Source: Ignavibacteriales bacterium
GTDB lineage: Bacteria > Bacteroidota > Ignavibacteria > Ignavibacteriales > Melioribacteraceae
Length of the DNA: 64,000 nt
Direction of reading: 5' to 3'
Assembly (NCBI GenBank): GCA_021740915.1
Contig: JAIOYW010000012.1
Span: 62,001-126,000 of the forward strand
Of the stretch, positions 26,424 to 36,283 are shown piece by piece. Under the pieces are notes generated by a model. The model worked only from the letters and a program-made list of their open reading frames with translations, made no database searches and had not been told where the DNA came from. Numbering within the stretch: the stretch's first letter is position 1; each line of letters opens with the position of its first letter. The position numbers and the translations under genes are program-made.

Positions 26424-27014
26424 ATGACAAAGAAAATTGTTTTTAGTTTAATGCTTACTCTGGTCGCTGCTCTTTTTTACTCATGTTCTGAAAAGGGTGA
26501 AAAAGTGTATTCCGGTAAATCGTTTGTACTTACGGACATGAACAAAAAATCTATAACTTATCCTGACATTACAAAGGGAAAAATTACAGTTGTCGGCTAC
26601 ATTTTCACAAATTGTCCGGATATCTGTCCCCTCACAACAAATAATATGCGCCTGTTGAAGGAAAAATTTCCGCGGAGGGATTATCCGGAAATAGAATTCG
26701 TTTCTATTTCATTTGACCCTAAGGTTGACACTCCTGAAGTTCTGAAAAAATTTGCCGAAGTAAGGGATCTTGATTTAAATGGATGGACATTTTTAACCGG
26801 TGAACCGGCAATTATTAGTGATCTGATGCATGAAGCCGGAATAATTTCAATTCCGGGAGATTCAACTGTTACTCCTGCCGGAGAAAAAATAATTTTTTAT
26901 ATCCATACAGACAGAATATCAGTTATTGACAGAGATGGAATACTTGTTGAAAATTTTCCGGGAAGTTCACTCGATATTGACAAAGCTTATAGAGAGATAA
27001 TTAGAATATATTAA
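26424..27014 (+). CDS. SCO1/SenC-family copper lipoprotein
   Basis: 196 residues from the ATG at 26424, which opens a lipoprotein signal ending FYSC (Cys21). The thioredoxin-like domain has the copper-binding pair Cys64 and Cys68 in NCPDICP and the third ligand His161 in FYIHTDR. SCO proteins deliver copper to the CuA site of cytochrome c oxidase. The next gene encodes PCuAC, the usual partner, 10 bases downstream. The alternative start inside the peptidase gene (26367) would bury the signal peptide. Confidence 0.93.
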   Translation: MTKKIVFSLMLTLVAALFYSCSEKGEKVYSGKSFVLTDMNKKSITYPDITKGKITVVGYIFTNCPDICPLTTNNMRLLKEKFPRRDYPEIEFVSISFDPKVDTPEVLKKFAEVRDLDLNGWTFLTGEPAIISDLMHEAGIISIPGDSTVTPAGEKIIFYIHTDRISVIDRDGILVENFPGSSLDIDKAYREIIRIY

Positions 27015-27024
27015 TGGAGAAAAA

Positions 27025-27453
27025 ATGAATTTACTTTTTATTATACTATCAATGTTCCTGCAACATTCAGGCATAACAATCGAAAACCCCTGGATTCGCA
27101 ATTCTTCAACCGGCACAAATACAGCATTTTTCTTTACGGTAAACAATACCGGAAAAGAAGCAGATACCCTATATGCAGCCTACGGAGATTTTGCTGAAGT
27201 GACTGAAGTACATGAGACTTACAAAAAGGGTGAAGATATGATGGGTATGAGGGAAGTCCCAATAGTTGTTATCCCGCCTGGATCGAAAGTTGTTTTTAAG
27301 CCCAGGGATCTTCATGTTATGCTAATTAAACTCACGAGTGATGTTGAAAAAGGAATGGAAAAAGAGGTTATACTAAAATTCAGGAAAGCTGGAGAGATTA
27401 AAATCAAAGCCCCTGTAAAAGGCATGGAAGCGATGATGATGAAGCATAAATAA
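27025..27453 (+). CDS. PCu(A)C-family periplasmic copper chaperone
   Basis: 142 residues. Copper ligands follow the family pattern, here H-X11-M-X21-H-X-M: His63, Met75, His97 and Met99. A short N-terminal hydrophobic stretch (MNLLFIILSMFLQ) suggests export. A methionine-rich tail (GMEAMMMKHK) may add copper binding. GGAG lies 5 bases before the ATG. Together with the SCO1 protein it should load copper into a heme-copper oxidase whose genes are outside the window. Confidence 0.92.
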   Translation: MNLLFIILSMFLQHSGITIENPWIRNSSTGTNTAFFFTVNNTGKEADTLYAAYGDFAEVTEVHETYKKGEDMMGMREVPIVVIPPGSKVVFKPRDLHVMLIKLTSDVEKGMEKEVILKFRKAGEIKIKAPVKGMEAMMMKHK

Positions 27454-27456
27454 GAT

Positions 27457-27495
27457 AATATTCGTGGCTGGATGCCAAATCCAGCCACGAATATT
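27457..27495. terminator. Bidirectional terminator between PCuAC and rseP
   Basis: A perfect 17-bp inverted repeat (27457-27473 with 27479-27495) with a 5-base loop GCCAA, placed between two converging genes. The outer AATATT pairs supply the U-rich end in either direction. Confidence 0.8.
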
Positions 27496-27501
27496 AATAT
27501 C

Positions 27502-28857
27502 TTATAAATTAATTATATCATTATAGATAATAATAGCCATTAGTAAAAGAAGTAAAACCATTCCAGCATTCTGTATCGCAATCTTTAATTTCAGCGGCAA
27601 TTCCTTTCTGATAACTCCTTCTATTAAAATAATGACAAAGTGACCGCCGTCCAGAACCGGGAAGGGGAAAATGTTTATTATTGCAAGACTGAGGCTAAGA
27701 AGCGCTATGAAATTGAGAAATGCGGTGATACCTCTGCCGGCAGAATCTGCTGCAAATTGCGCAATTTTAACCGGACCGCCAAAAGTTTGCCCGAGTTTTG
27801 CATCTCCGACAATAACCCTTTTAACCATCGTCAGTGTAAGTCCTGTATAGGAAGCAATGTTATTAAAACTTCCTGTGAAAGATTCAATTAGGTTAAAAGT
27901 CCTGTATTCAAATTCTCCTGAATAAAAATCGCTGATTCCTATACCGATAACACCTTCGATCGCCGGAGTGACTGAGAGTGTGAGAGTATCCTTATCACGC
28001 TGAATCTTTGCCGGGATAGGCTTTTGTTTGTTCGTCGATATAATCGCTGTAACTTCTCTGCTTGTTGAAACTGGTTGTTCATTTAATGCAATAAATATAT
28101 CACCTGATTTCAAACCAGCGTCCATTGCAGGTGAATCCTTGAGCACTTCCAGAACGTATGGTTTCGTTTTACCAATTGTGAGGAAAAAAGACTCCTTCGA
28201 GGCTTCCGCTGCATCTTCATGTTTAATACTGAGTTCCGATTCAATGCCGTTTCTTTGTACAACGGCTTTAATAGTGGAACCATGAGAATCGATAAGCATT
28301 TTCTGAATGATATCGTCCCAGAATTCTACCGGTTCACCATTTATTTCTTCAATAATATCACCAGAACGGAAACCTGCCTCGTATGCAAATGAACCATCTC
28401 TTACATATCCGATTTCTGTTGATTTTATTACTTGTTTGCCTTCAAAATAATTGATTCCGGTAAATATAAAGATTGAAAGCAGCAGATTCATTAGAACACC
28501 GCCTAATATGACGAACAATTTCGCTGGTGTTGATTTTGAGCGAAATTCATTCTCAACTGGCTTAGAATCTTTGAATTTTGTGTCTAAACTTTCGTCAATC
28601 ATGCCTGCAATCTTAACATACCCGCCAAAAGGAAGAAGACAGAAACGATAATCCGTATTCCCTTCTCCATCAAAATCTTCAGGAAGACCTCCCCAACTGA
28701 ATCCGGTTAATTTATTCCATCCAAATAATCTTTGTCCAAATCCAATCGAAAAGACATCGACGCGCATTCCTGTCATTTTGGCTGCAATAAAATGTCCGAA
28801 TTCGTGTACAAACACGAGTACGACAATTGTCAACAGGAACCATAAAATATAATCCAT
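27502..28857 (-). CDS. rseP: RIP metalloprotease RseP
   Basis: Site-2 protease that cuts transmembrane substrates such as anti-sigma factors and remnant signal peptides. 451 residues with zinc motif HEFGH at 18-22 in the first membrane helix, two PDZ domains (about 125-290) and the second catalytic segment FPFPVLDGGH in a C-terminal helix. It begins 10 bases after dxr, the conserved dxr-rseP order seen in many bacteria. Confidence 0.95.
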   Translation of the reverse strand: MDYILWFLLTIVVLVFVHEFGHFIAAKMTGMRVDVFSIGFGQRLFGWNKLTGFSWGGLPEDFDGEGNTDYRFCLLPFGGYVKIAGMIDESLDTKFKDSKPVENEFRSKSTPAKLFVILGGVLMNLLLSIFIFTGINYFEGKQVIKSTEIGYVRDGSFAYEAGFRSGDIIEEINGEPVEFWDDIIQKMLIDSHGSTIKAVVQRNGIESELSIKHEDAAEASKESFFLTIGKTKPYVLEVLKDSPAMDAGLKSGDIFIALNEQPVSTSREVTAIISTNKQKPIPAKIQRDKDTLTLSVTPAIEGVIGIGISDFYSGEFEYRTFNLIESFTGSFNNIASYTGLTLTMVKRVIVGDAKLGQTFGGPVKIAQFAADSAGRGITAFLNFIALLSLSLAIINIFPFPVLDGGHFVIILIEGVIRKELPLKLKIAIQNAGMVLLLLLMAIIIYNDIINL

Positions 28858-28867
28858 TAAATCTCCG

Positions 28868-30013
28868 TTAGTTGTATTTACTTATTAAAAAATTTCTAGT
28901 TTCTCTATCAATACTGAAAATTATGTCAATATCAGGATTCTGACTAAGAGGCATATTATCCAGAGCAGCTTCAATAACCTCTGAAATGCGGTCAAAAGAT
29001 ATTTTCCCATCCAAGAACAAATTAACAGCAATTTCATTCGCGGCGTTTAATATACAAGGAGCCGTACCGCTAAGTTCCAGACAATGGAATGCGAGTTTTA
29101 AGCATCTGAATTTTTCCATATCCGGATCGTAAAAGGTCAGTTTATGCAGTTTGGAGAAATTCGTGTTCACATAGTTGCTTTCAAGTCTTTCAGGATAAGC
29201 CAATGCATATTGAATCGGAAGGCGCATGTCGGGTAAACTCAGTCCCGCTTTTATCGATCCGTCAACAAATTCCACCATTGAATGAACAACTGACTGCGGG
29301 TGAACAATTACTTTTATCTTTTCTCCGTTGAGATTAAAAAGCCATTTTGCCTCAATTACCTCAAATCCTTTATTCATCATAGTCGCAGAATCAATAGTGA
29401 TTTTATTGCCCATCTTCCAGTTGGGGTGGTTAAGTGCCTGTTCAACCGTAATATCCCTGAATGTCTCTGCCGGGGTAGAATGGAAAGGTCCTCCAGAGGC
29501 AGTAAGAATAAGCTGCCTGACATCTTCAATTCTCTCCCCTGCCAGACATTGATAGATGGCGTTATGCTCTGAATCAACAGGAATTATCTCAGAACCATTT
29601 TTCTCTGCAATCGAAGTGATAATCTCTCCTGCAACAACAAGTGTTTCCTTGTTTGCGATTGCTATTCTTTTTCCTCGCTTCACCCCTTCAAGTGCAGGAA
29701 CCAATCCTGCAAAACCAACTATTGAGAGCAGCATAATATCGTAGTCAAGTTCGCCCGCAGCTATCCGCAATCCGTTTTCACCGACAAAGATGTCATTTTT
29801 CTTTCCAAACTTCTGCCTCAAAATTTCAGCATCGTTGTCATTTTTTACAACCACAAATCGGGGGTTAAACTTTGTTATCTGTTCTGCAAGCAAATCAAGA
29901 TTATTATGCCCTGAAATACATTCCAGACTGAATTTTTCAGGAAATCTGCTGATCACATCAAGTGCGTTGACGCCTATGCTGCCTGTTGAGCCGAGAATAA
30001 GTACTTTTTTCAA
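28868..30013 (-). CDS. dxr: 1-deoxy-D-xylulose 5-phosphate reductoisomerase
   Basis: Converts DXP to 2-C-methylerythritol 4-phosphate with NADPH, the committed step of non-mevalonate isoprenoid synthesis. 381 residues. NADPH motif LGSTGSIGVNALDVI is at the N-terminus, with AIANKETLVVAGE, metal-binding PVDSEHNAI, and SGGPFH in the catalytic region. The start is TTG (30011-30013) directly before KKVLILGSTGSIG. No clear ribosome site lies upstream, so coupling to the gene 30 bases before it may matter. Confidence 0.96.
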   Translation of the reverse strand: MKKVLILGSTGSIGVNALDVISRFPEKFSLECISGHNNLDLLAEQITKFNPRFVVVKNDNDAEILRQKFGKKNDIFVGENGLRIAAGELDYDIMLLSIVGFAGLVPALEGVKRGKRIAIANKETLVVAGEIITSIAEKNGSEIIPVDSEHNAIYQCLAGERIEDVRQLILTASGGPFHSTPAETFRDITVEQALNHPNWKMGNKITIDSATMMNKGFEVIEAKWLFNLNGEKIKVIVHPQSVVHSMVEFVDGSIKAGLSLPDMRLPIQYALAYPERLESNYVNTNFSKLHKLTFYDPDMEKFRCLKLAFHCLELSGTAPCILNAANEIAVNLFLDGKISFDRISEVIEAALDNMPLSQNPDIDIIFSIDRETRNFLISKYN

Positions 30014-30043
30014 TATTATGGAGGTGTAATTGTTTTAGATTAA

Positions 30044-30508
30044 TTAAAAATACAGCCTGTGTGTGATTGCGAGAAGAAGATTTATTATCACAAGAACGTT
30101 AATTATCTGGATAGTTTTTTTTACTTTTGAAAAATTTTCGGCGATTAATTCGGCATTACTACCGCTGCTCACTGAAATCCTCAACTTTTTTGCCGATGGA
30201 ATTAACCTTGAAAACAGAAGAATAAGAATAAAAACCATCAGAACCTGTTTTGTTGTCAACCAATGATTCGCAGAAAACTGAAAAAATTGATAAGCCATAT
30301 TGTCTAAAACCAGCCACACACCTGTTAGAAGAATTCCCATAGAACCAATTATTCCATAAAGATTCACAAGTTTAAGATAAGCTGAATATGCGGCTTCCTG
30401 ATTTTCGCTTTTCGATATATTTTTTGATAGTACTGATTCAGCAATGATCCCTGACAACCAGATTCCGGCGGCCAACACGTGCAGCGTAACGACTATAAGG
30501 TAAAACAT
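30044..30508 (-). CDS. CopD/DUF2269-like four-helix membrane protein
   Basis: 154 residues with four hydrophobic helices (about 3-25, 47-67, 86-105 and 132-150). It contains the LHVLAAGIWLSGIIAESVL pattern of CopD-domain and DUF2269 proteins, including a histidine (His9) and Trp in helix 1, and a late histidine (His150). Family members are thought to handle copper or heme in the membrane. No function is proven here. It sits in the ATPase to rseP operon. Confidence 0.65.
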   Translation of the reverse strand: MFYLIVVTLHVLAAGIWLSGIIAESVLSKNISKSENQEAAYSAYLKLVNLYGIIGSMGILLTGVWLVLDNMAYQFFQFSANHWLTTKQVLMVFILILLFSRLIPSAKKLRISVSSGSNAELIAENFSKVKKTIQIINVLVIINLLLAITHRLYF

Positions 30509-30535
30509 CAGACAACTCCTGACTTGTTTTTTATT

Positions 30536-31255
30536 TTAATCAATAAAACTTTTTAATACTTTTTCGAAATATGAAAGATCCGAATCTGATATGCTGAAAG
30601 TAACCGTATCAGCAAAATTATTGAGTACAATAACTGAATTTATACTCGTATCCTTTTTCTCAAGATCGGCAATTTTTTTTGCGACACTTTGATTTAAAAG
30701 TCGTATCTCCTCATAAATATTTTTAAGATCACGGAATTCCCAATCAGGTTTCCGCCCACGTTTCATTTTCACAAACTGGGCGAGGAGATATGCTGAGAAA
30801 ACCCGATATTCAGTTTCCTCGATCGAGGAAAATGGCAGATGAAACCTGACGAGTGCTTTTAGCTTTCCAAGAACAGGACATCCGGATGTCGGCATAAGCA
30901 CTCCGAGAAGACTTCCAACACCTGTCTGCACAGCCGCTTCCTTAATATACTGACGCTCATCTGTAGTAACCGTTATTTTTACCTGCTCATATGAGGCAGT
31001 ATCACTAAAAAACGTTATGACATCTTTCAGGTTTACTGCAACAGGACAATACTTATATATATCCCGATCAAGCGGACAATGGGGGCATTGAAAATTCTCC
31101 ATTTTCGTCCATTCCGGAGGTAAATTCCGGTCAGTCCGGATTACCGTCAAAGTTTTCGGTTCAATAAAAACATCAAACTCCTTCTCCACTCCGCTTGGAA
31201 AAGAAAACCTATAATTGATTTTCATTATTTCCGATTTTTTTCCATAATCAGCCAT
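30536..31255 (-). CDS. Conserved cysteine-containing protein of unknown function
   Basis: 239 residues from the ATG at 31253-31255, preceded by GGAG at 5 bases. A GTG two codons earlier lies too close to that site. No signal or membrane segment is seen. The N-terminus is a beta-rich stretch (INYRFSFPSGVEKEFDVFIEP). A cysteine cluster follows at Cys57, Cys60 and Cys70 (FQCPHCPLD, then YKYCPVAVNL), with a further Cys126 in TSGCP and RFHLPFSS after it. The pattern suggests metal or cluster binding. It reads like an uncharacterised conserved family that I cannot name with certainty. It lies 22 bases after the P-type ATPase gene. Confidence 0.7.
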   Translation of the reverse strand: MADYGKKSEIMKINYRFSFPSGVEKEFDVFIEPKTLTVIRTDRNLPPEWTKMENFQCPHCPLDRDIYKYCPVAVNLKDVITFFSDTASYEQVKITVTTDERQYIKEAAVQTGVGSLLGVLMPTSGCPVLGKLKALVRFHLPFSSIEETEYRVFSAYLLAQFVKMKRGRKPDWEFRDLKNIYEEIRLLNQSVAKKIADLEKKDTSINSVIVLNNFADTVTFSISDSDLSYFEKVLKSFID

Positions 31256-31277
31256 GGTCACTCCGGCAACTGGTTAA

Positions 31278-33992
31278 TTAATCAGCTTTCCCGAAAAATT
31301 TATTCCTGATAAGCTTAAATAACTCAACTACAAAAAGAACACTTGAAGAAACAACACCCACCATAACCCAATCGCTTCCGCTAAGCGGAACACTGTGAAA
31401 AGCCGCCTGGAAAATATCAGAATATATTACGATAAGGGTAAAGAGAATAGAAATTAAAATGCTGAGAAGCAGGGGTTTATTTCCTAATGGATTCATTGTA
31501 AGTGCAAGTTCATCAAATGAACGGCAGTTTAAAGCATTAAAAAGCCTTGAGAATATTAATGCCGCAAAAAACAATGTCGATGCATGTTTGGCAGAATAGC
31601 CGGCCGCATCTGCCCACATAAATAATCCCATTGTGACTATTCCAATCCACAATCCAATGCCAACTGTCATCTTCAATGGTTCGCCGTACATTATTCCTTG
31701 TTTTACATTTCTCGGCTTATGATTCATAATGCCTTTTTCCGAAGGTTCGACACCAAGGGCAATTGCAATAAGCCCATCCATCAGGAAGTTGATGAATAGA
31801 ATCTGAACCGCCATTAATGGCAACTCTGACCCGATAATCAGGGCAACGATCATCGCAAAAACCGTTCCCAGGTTTCCACTAAGAAGATAAACAAGATATT
31901 TTTGAATATTCAGAAAAATACTCCTGCCTTCTTCAATCGCTGCTACTATTGAAGCAAAATTGTCATCTGTGAGTATCATTGCCGAAGCTTCGCGACTCAC
32001 ATCAGTTCCTTTAACACCCATTGCCACACCAATATCCGCCCGTTTCAATGAAGGAGCATCGTTTATCCCGTCACCTGTCATCGTCACAATGTTTCCCTTC
32101 TTCATCAGGGATTCGACAATTTTTAATTTATGCTCAGGTGCTATTCTTGCATAAACTTCCGTGGTGTCAGTTACTTTATCTATTTCTGCATCAGAAAGAT
32201 CAGAAAATTCAACACCTGTGATAACGTCACCGCCTTTAAGAATCCCAAGTTCCTTTGCCACAGCAACTGCAGTCACCTTATGGTCGCCAGTGATCATGAT
32301 TGGTTTGATTCCAGCAGTATAACATTTGTGAATAGCCTCAAGCACCTCCGGACGCGGAGGATCAATCATACCAAATAAACCAGCGAAAACCAGCTTGCTT
32401 TCAGTGTTTTCAATGCTGAAATCGGGCTGAGTTTCACGATAGCCTACACCAAGTACCCTGAGCGCTTCACTTCCCATTGAATAAGCTGCATTAAGGATTT
32501 CATCCCGATCCTCATCGCTAAGAGCAACAGTGTTTTCACCGTCAAAATAATGTGTGCATGAATCCAGTATTATTTCCGGGGCGCCTTTACTGTATGAAAA
32601 AAACGAACCGTTTTCCCGGGAAACTGTTGTCATTCTTTTTGTCTCGGAATCAAAAGGAATTTCAAAGACTCTTTCGAGATTATTTCTTTCCTCTTCCCAT
32701 TTAATGCCGGCTTTGGCAGCGGCAACAACGAGAGCCCCTTCTGTGGGGTCGCCAAGAACCTGCCATTTTCCTTTAATTTCTTTTAAAGCAGTATCGTTAC
32801 AAAGATTTCCTGCTTTCAATAAAAGCATAAGAGCTTTATCAGTTTCAGGCTTGAAATCAACTCCGTTGTGGCTAAAGTAACCGGTCGGCTTATAACCAAT
32901 CCCGGAAATCTCAATCAATTTTCCGGCGGCAAATACTTTCCTTACAGTCATTTCATCCTGAGTAAGGGTGCCGGTTTTGTCCGAACAAATTATATTGGTG
33001 GAGCCGAGCGTTTCCACTGCCGGAAGTTTCCGGATCAAGGCTTTGCGTTTGACCATTCTCCTGACGCCCAAGGCAATTGATATCGTAACAACGGCTGGAA
33101 GGGCTTCTGGTATTACCGCTACTGCGAGTGCAACACCCCAGATAAACATCTCGACTATTTCGTGATCCCTGAGTACTCCGACCACGCTCATTACGGTGGC
33201 AAGAATAATGGCATAAATCCCGATATTCTTACCCAGCACATCAAGATTTTCCTGAAGAGGCGTTTTTCGTTTTTCCGAATTCTGCAGTAATTTTGCGATC
33301 TTTCCGAATTCTGTGCGCATTGCTGTCCCTACTACGAGAGCTTTACCGCGCCCATAAGAAACAGTTGTGCCGGAAAAGAGCATGTTTTTTCGGTCGCCAA
33401 GTGGAATATTATTCCCTTCAGCAATATCTAACCGTTTATTAACTGGTAATGATTCACCTGTAAGTGCTGATTCAATTATTTTCAGGTTATTAACTTCTAT
33501 TAATCTGCAATCTGCAGGAATCTGATCCCCTGCCTTAACCGTGATAACATCGCCGGGCACAAGTTCAACGGAGGAAACTTTTTTCTCCTCTCCATCCCTG
33601 AATGCTGTGGCAAATGGGGCAGCCAGTTTTCTCAATGCATCCAGCGACTTATTAGCCTGATATTCCTGAATAAATCCAACAATTCCCGCAAGAACAACTA
33701 TAATGATAATAGCGATTGCCTCCACAACCTGACCTATCAGCACTGAGATAACCGCGGCAATAATCAGAATTACAATAACAAGACTTTTAAACTGTTCTAA
33801 TAATAATGCCCAGGGGGATTCTCTCTCTTCCTGTTCGATGATATTTTCACCGAATAATTTGAATCTTCTTTTTGCTTCATAAGTGGTGATTCCATTCGTC
33901 TGGGATTTTAATGCCAGGAGAGCTCTTTCAGGACTGATTTTATACCAGTCATCTCGACCTGAGTCAAGTTCCATCTTTGGGGATTCATCCAT
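31278..33992 (-). CDS. P-type cation-transporting ATPase, calcium-type (P2)
   Basis: 904 residues from the ATG at 33990-33992, with AAGAGA upstream. A TTG five codons earlier is less likely. It pumps cations across the inner membrane with a phosphoaspartate cycle. The actuator motif is TGES at 178-181, the phosphorylated Asp338 lies in [11 protein letters not shown], and hinge and HAD motifs are [22 protein letters not shown]. The M4 ion site is PEALP (295-299) and M6 has [15 protein letters not shown], as in SERCA/PMCA-like pumps. Calcium is most likely; sodium or another cation is possible. It is the first gene of a leftward operon ending with dxr-rseP. Confidence 0.93.
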   Translation of the reverse strand: MDESPKMELDSGRDDWYKISPERALLALKSQTNGITTYEAKRRFKLFGENIIEQEERESPWALLLEQFKSLVIVILIIAAVISVLIGQVVEAIAIIIIVVLAGIVGFIQEYQANKSLDALRKLAAPFATAFRDGEEKKVSSVELVPGDVITVKAGDQIPADCRLIEVNNLKIIESALTGESLPVNKRLDIAEGNNIPLGDRKNMLFSGTTVSYGRGKALVVGTAMRTEFGKIAKLLQNSEKRKTPLQENLDVLGKNIGIYAIILATVMSVVGVLRDHEIVEMFIWGVALAVAVIPEALPAVVTISIALGVRRMVKRKALIRKLPAVETLGSTNIICSDKTGTLTQDEMTVRKVFAAGKLIEISGIGYKPTGYFSHNGVDFKPETDKALMLLLKAGNLCNDTALKEIKGKWQVLGDPTEGALVVAAAKAGIKWEEERNNLERVFEIPFDSETKRMTTVSRENGSFFSYSKGAPEIILDSCTHYFDGENTVALSDEDRDEILNAAYSMGSEALRVLGVGYRETQPDFSIENTESKLVFAGLFGMIDPPRPEVLEAIHKCYTAGIKPIMITGDHKVTAVAVAKELGILKGGDVITGVEFSDLSDAEIDKVTDTTEVYARIAPEHKLKIVESLMKKGNIVTMTGDGINDAPSLKRADIGVAMGVKGTDVSREASAMILTDDNFASIVAAIEEGRSIFLNIQKYLVYLLSGNLGTVFAMIVALIIGSELPLMAVQILFINFLMDGLIAIALGVEPSEKGIMNHKPRNVKQGIMYGEPLKMTVGIGLWIGIVTMGLFMWADAAGYSAKHASTLFFAALIFSRLFNALNCRSFDELALTMNPLGNKPLLLSILISILFTLIVIYSDIFQAAFHSVPLSGSDWVMVGVVSSSVLFVVELFKLIRNKFFGKAD

Positions 33993-34238
33993 ATAATCTC
34001 TTTCCAAGTTTTAGTGTTAGCGGTTTACAGCAATTTCACAAATTTATAAAAATAAAAGATTAATCCGGTAAATATTTTGACACTTTATCAAATATTTGGA
34101 ATATAATTACACCAATACACAAGTGTTATTATGATAACTAAAAAATCAGCGAAATCATTCAATATTGACAAAAATAATTAACGATAAAAGTATTTAAATG
34201 ACTTTCCCGAAAAAGAGATTATAGGGAATAATTCCGGA

Positions 34239-34760
34239 TCAGATCTGGGAACGAATTATTGAATTCTGAAGGCGAAAATGTTCCGATGTCAATTTGCCGG
34301 CATCGGAACTAATTTCGCATACATACCATGATTTGCGGGAGGAATAAATAACAACACGGGATAAAATATTTCCGCTTTTCAAAATTTCATACCCAATACA
34401 ATTTTTGTCATTTATTCTGAATTTTATTTGGTTCAAAAAAACTAAATCAATATTCGATTTTAATGCTTTTTTTCCTTTCAGATGTATAGAAGCAATTTTT
34501 TCAAGTTGTTCCTCTTTTTCTTCAGCCAAATCTCCTGAAGGAAGAGAGATTTTTTTAACTGTTAGTAAATTAGAGTAGGATTCATCAGCAATCCATATTT
34601 GAAACATTTCGGAATTTTGATAGATAAACCACCCTAAAGGCAGATCAACGCTTATATCATCATCTGAGGAAAAAACTCTTTCTATGGATCGATAATCAAC
34701 AAGCCCGTATGGGACTTCAGATGTTGTGGCACAACCTCCAAGCCAGAAAAGGAGCAGCAT
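34239..34760 (-). CDS. Small lipoprotein of unknown function
   Basis: 173 residues from the ATG, beginning MLLLFWLGGCATT with lipobox LGGC (Cys10). The remainder is a compact mixed alpha/beta domain (ISVDLPLGWFIYQNSEMFQIWIADESY, then a long lysine-rich helix), with no known motif. The ATG gives a signal peptide with no basic n-region. The open frame continues upstream as ISRFLPALNLSN with no ATG, GTG or TTG, and an ATA overlapping the previous stop (34797-34799) lies 8 bases after GAGG, so a rare start is possible. It is 35 bases after the PorV-like gene. Confidence 0.68.
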   Translation of the reverse strand: MLLLFWLGGCATTSEVPYGLVDYRSIERVFSSDDDISVDLPLGWFIYQNSEMFQIWIADESYSNLLTVKKISLPSGDLAEEKEEQLEKIASIHLKGKKALKSNIDLVFLNQIKFRINDKNCIGYEILKSGNILSRVVIYSSRKSWYVCEISSDAGKLTSEHFRLQNSIIRSQI

Positions 34761-34795
34761 TAAATTCGATAAATTAAGGGCAGGAAGAAATCGGC

Positions 34796-35839
34796 TTATT
34801 GTCCAGTCCTCAAAAATCTTGTTTCTTCCAAAGTGAGAATCAGCGAAATTCTGTGGCTGTCAGGAAGTCTGTCATTCTCAGCGCGATTCATTCTGGCAAA
34901 TGAATAGTCAATATTCAGCTTTGGCAACCTTACACCGGCTCCCACTGTAAACTGTTTCACATCGTTATACCCGCCTCTGATTGCAAAGAGATTCCTGAAA
35001 TTATACTCAAGTCCTGCGTGCATATCAAAACTTACCGGGCCGACATGAAAATTTGAGGCGAACCGGCGGTTCTCGAATCTGACATCAAAATCGAGAGCAG
35101 GAGTCAGAATTCCACCAAGTATTTCGTAATTATAAGCGGCGCCTATTTTTGCGGTCGGAGTAACAAGCTCGGTTCTCCCGGTGCTCCAGGCTACCATTGT
35201 TGTTGTCACATCCTGAATATTGGCTCCGAGGAAAAAATTATCGAACGGTTTATAAACAGCACCAAAGTCAAAGCCGATTCCCATTGCGGAAAATTCGGCA
35301 ATATCCCTGCGAATTATCTTTACGTTTGCTCCCCAGTAAAAATCTGAAGAGGAACGTTTTGCAAAAGAAATGTAAAAAGCCCAATCGGTATTATTGAATT
35401 TCGTTATACGCGAAGGGTCAATTTTTGCTCTTGGATTTGTTATATCGTAGATTACCTCTTTTGTAACGATATCAATAAGCGCATTTCGAGTATCATCAAG
35501 GTCATCCACACTTAAACGGATGACACTGATTCCGAATGTCATATCATCTCCGTATGGCAAAGCAACGGCCCCATAATTATAGTTAACAAGGTTTCCAAAA
35601 TGCTCTTCATGCATAAGTGAAATCTGAGGATAGTTCATATGAGCAAGTCCGGCAGGATTCCAATAAGCCGATGTAACATCCATCGAAGAGGCAACTTGTG
35701 CCCCGCCCATACTCATTCCCCTGCCTCCGACACCGATCGCCATAAATTCACCGGCATATTTGGAGAAAACCACCTGTGCGTTAATCGCTGAAGATAGTAT
35801 AATGATACCTAAAACAAATTCTCTTATTTTTCGGAACAT
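34796..35839 (-). CDS. PorV/PorQ-family outer-membrane protein
   Basis: 347 residues from the ATG at 35837-35839; an ATG four codons earlier is also possible. Signal peptide FVLGIIILSSAINAQ. The mature protein starts AGEFMAIGVGGRGMSMGGAQVA and SAYWNPAGLAH, the hallmark of the PorV/PorQ/FadL-like beta-barrels of the FCB group. PorV escorts type IX secretion cargo; other members have unknown roles. The rest is alternating beta-strands, as expected for a barrel. No C-terminal T9SS sorting domain protein is seen in the window, so a secretion role is not shown. Confidence 0.88.
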   Translation of the reverse strand: MFRKIREFVLGIIILSSAINAQVVFSKYAGEFMAIGVGGRGMSMGGAQVASSMDVTSAYWNPAGLAHMNYPQISLMHEEHFGNLVNYNYGAVALPYGDDMTFGISVIRLSVDDLDDTRNALIDIVTKEVIYDITNPRAKIDPSRITKFNNTDWAFYISFAKRSSSDFYWGANVKIIRRDIAEFSAMGIGFDFGAVYKPFDNFFLGANIQDVTTTMVAWSTGRTELVTPTAKIGAAYNYEILGGILTPALDFDVRFENRRFASNFHVGPVSFDMHAGLEYNFRNLFAIRGGYNDVKQFTVGAGVRLPKLNIDYSFARMNRAENDRLPDSHRISLILTLEETRFLRTGQ

Positions 35840-35934
35840 ATATAATTCCATAGTATTGTTTTGCTGTATTTGTTATTTTTTAATATGCTGTTCTGATAAT
35901 TTAATAAAATCAATTCAAATTAATAAGCCGGAAT

Positions 35935-36282
35935 ATGGGAAAAAATATTGACCTTAACTTTTTAAATGAAACTGCCGATGGAGATTCTGAATTTATTACC
36001 GACCTCCTGAAGAATTTCAAAGATGATATTTTGCTTTTCCTTAAAGAACTTGAGAATGAAATTAAAGCAGGGGAAAAAGCCAAAGCAAAACGAACTGCAC
36101 ATAAAATTAAACCAATGTTCCTTTACGTAGGAAACGATGAATGTTCAGAAAAAGCCGGATACATTGAAAAGAACATCGAAAACTGCAACCTTCCGGATAA
36201 AATGCTTGCGGAAGTACATTTCCTTATCCAAAAGTCAGTACAGATGATTGCCGAGATAGATGAGTATCTGAGTTATAAATAG
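35935..36282 (+). CDS. Orphan Hpt (histidine phosphotransfer) protein
   Basis: 115 residues, a single four-helix-bundle Hpt domain. The phosphorylated residue should be His56 in RTAHKIKPMFLYVG. The family's usual AHxLKG has proline in place of Gly. It is predicted to be cytoplasmic, taking phosphate from a hybrid kinase receiver and passing it to a response regulator. It converges with the LytTR regulator with one base between the stops. No kinase is adjacent. Confidence 0.85.
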   Translation: MGKNIDLNFLNETADGDSEFITDLLKNFKDDILLFLKELENEIKAGEKAKAKRTAHKIKPMFLYVGNDECSEKAGYIEKNIENCNLPDKMLAEVHFLIQKSVQMIAEIDEYLSYK

Positions 36283-36283
36283 C

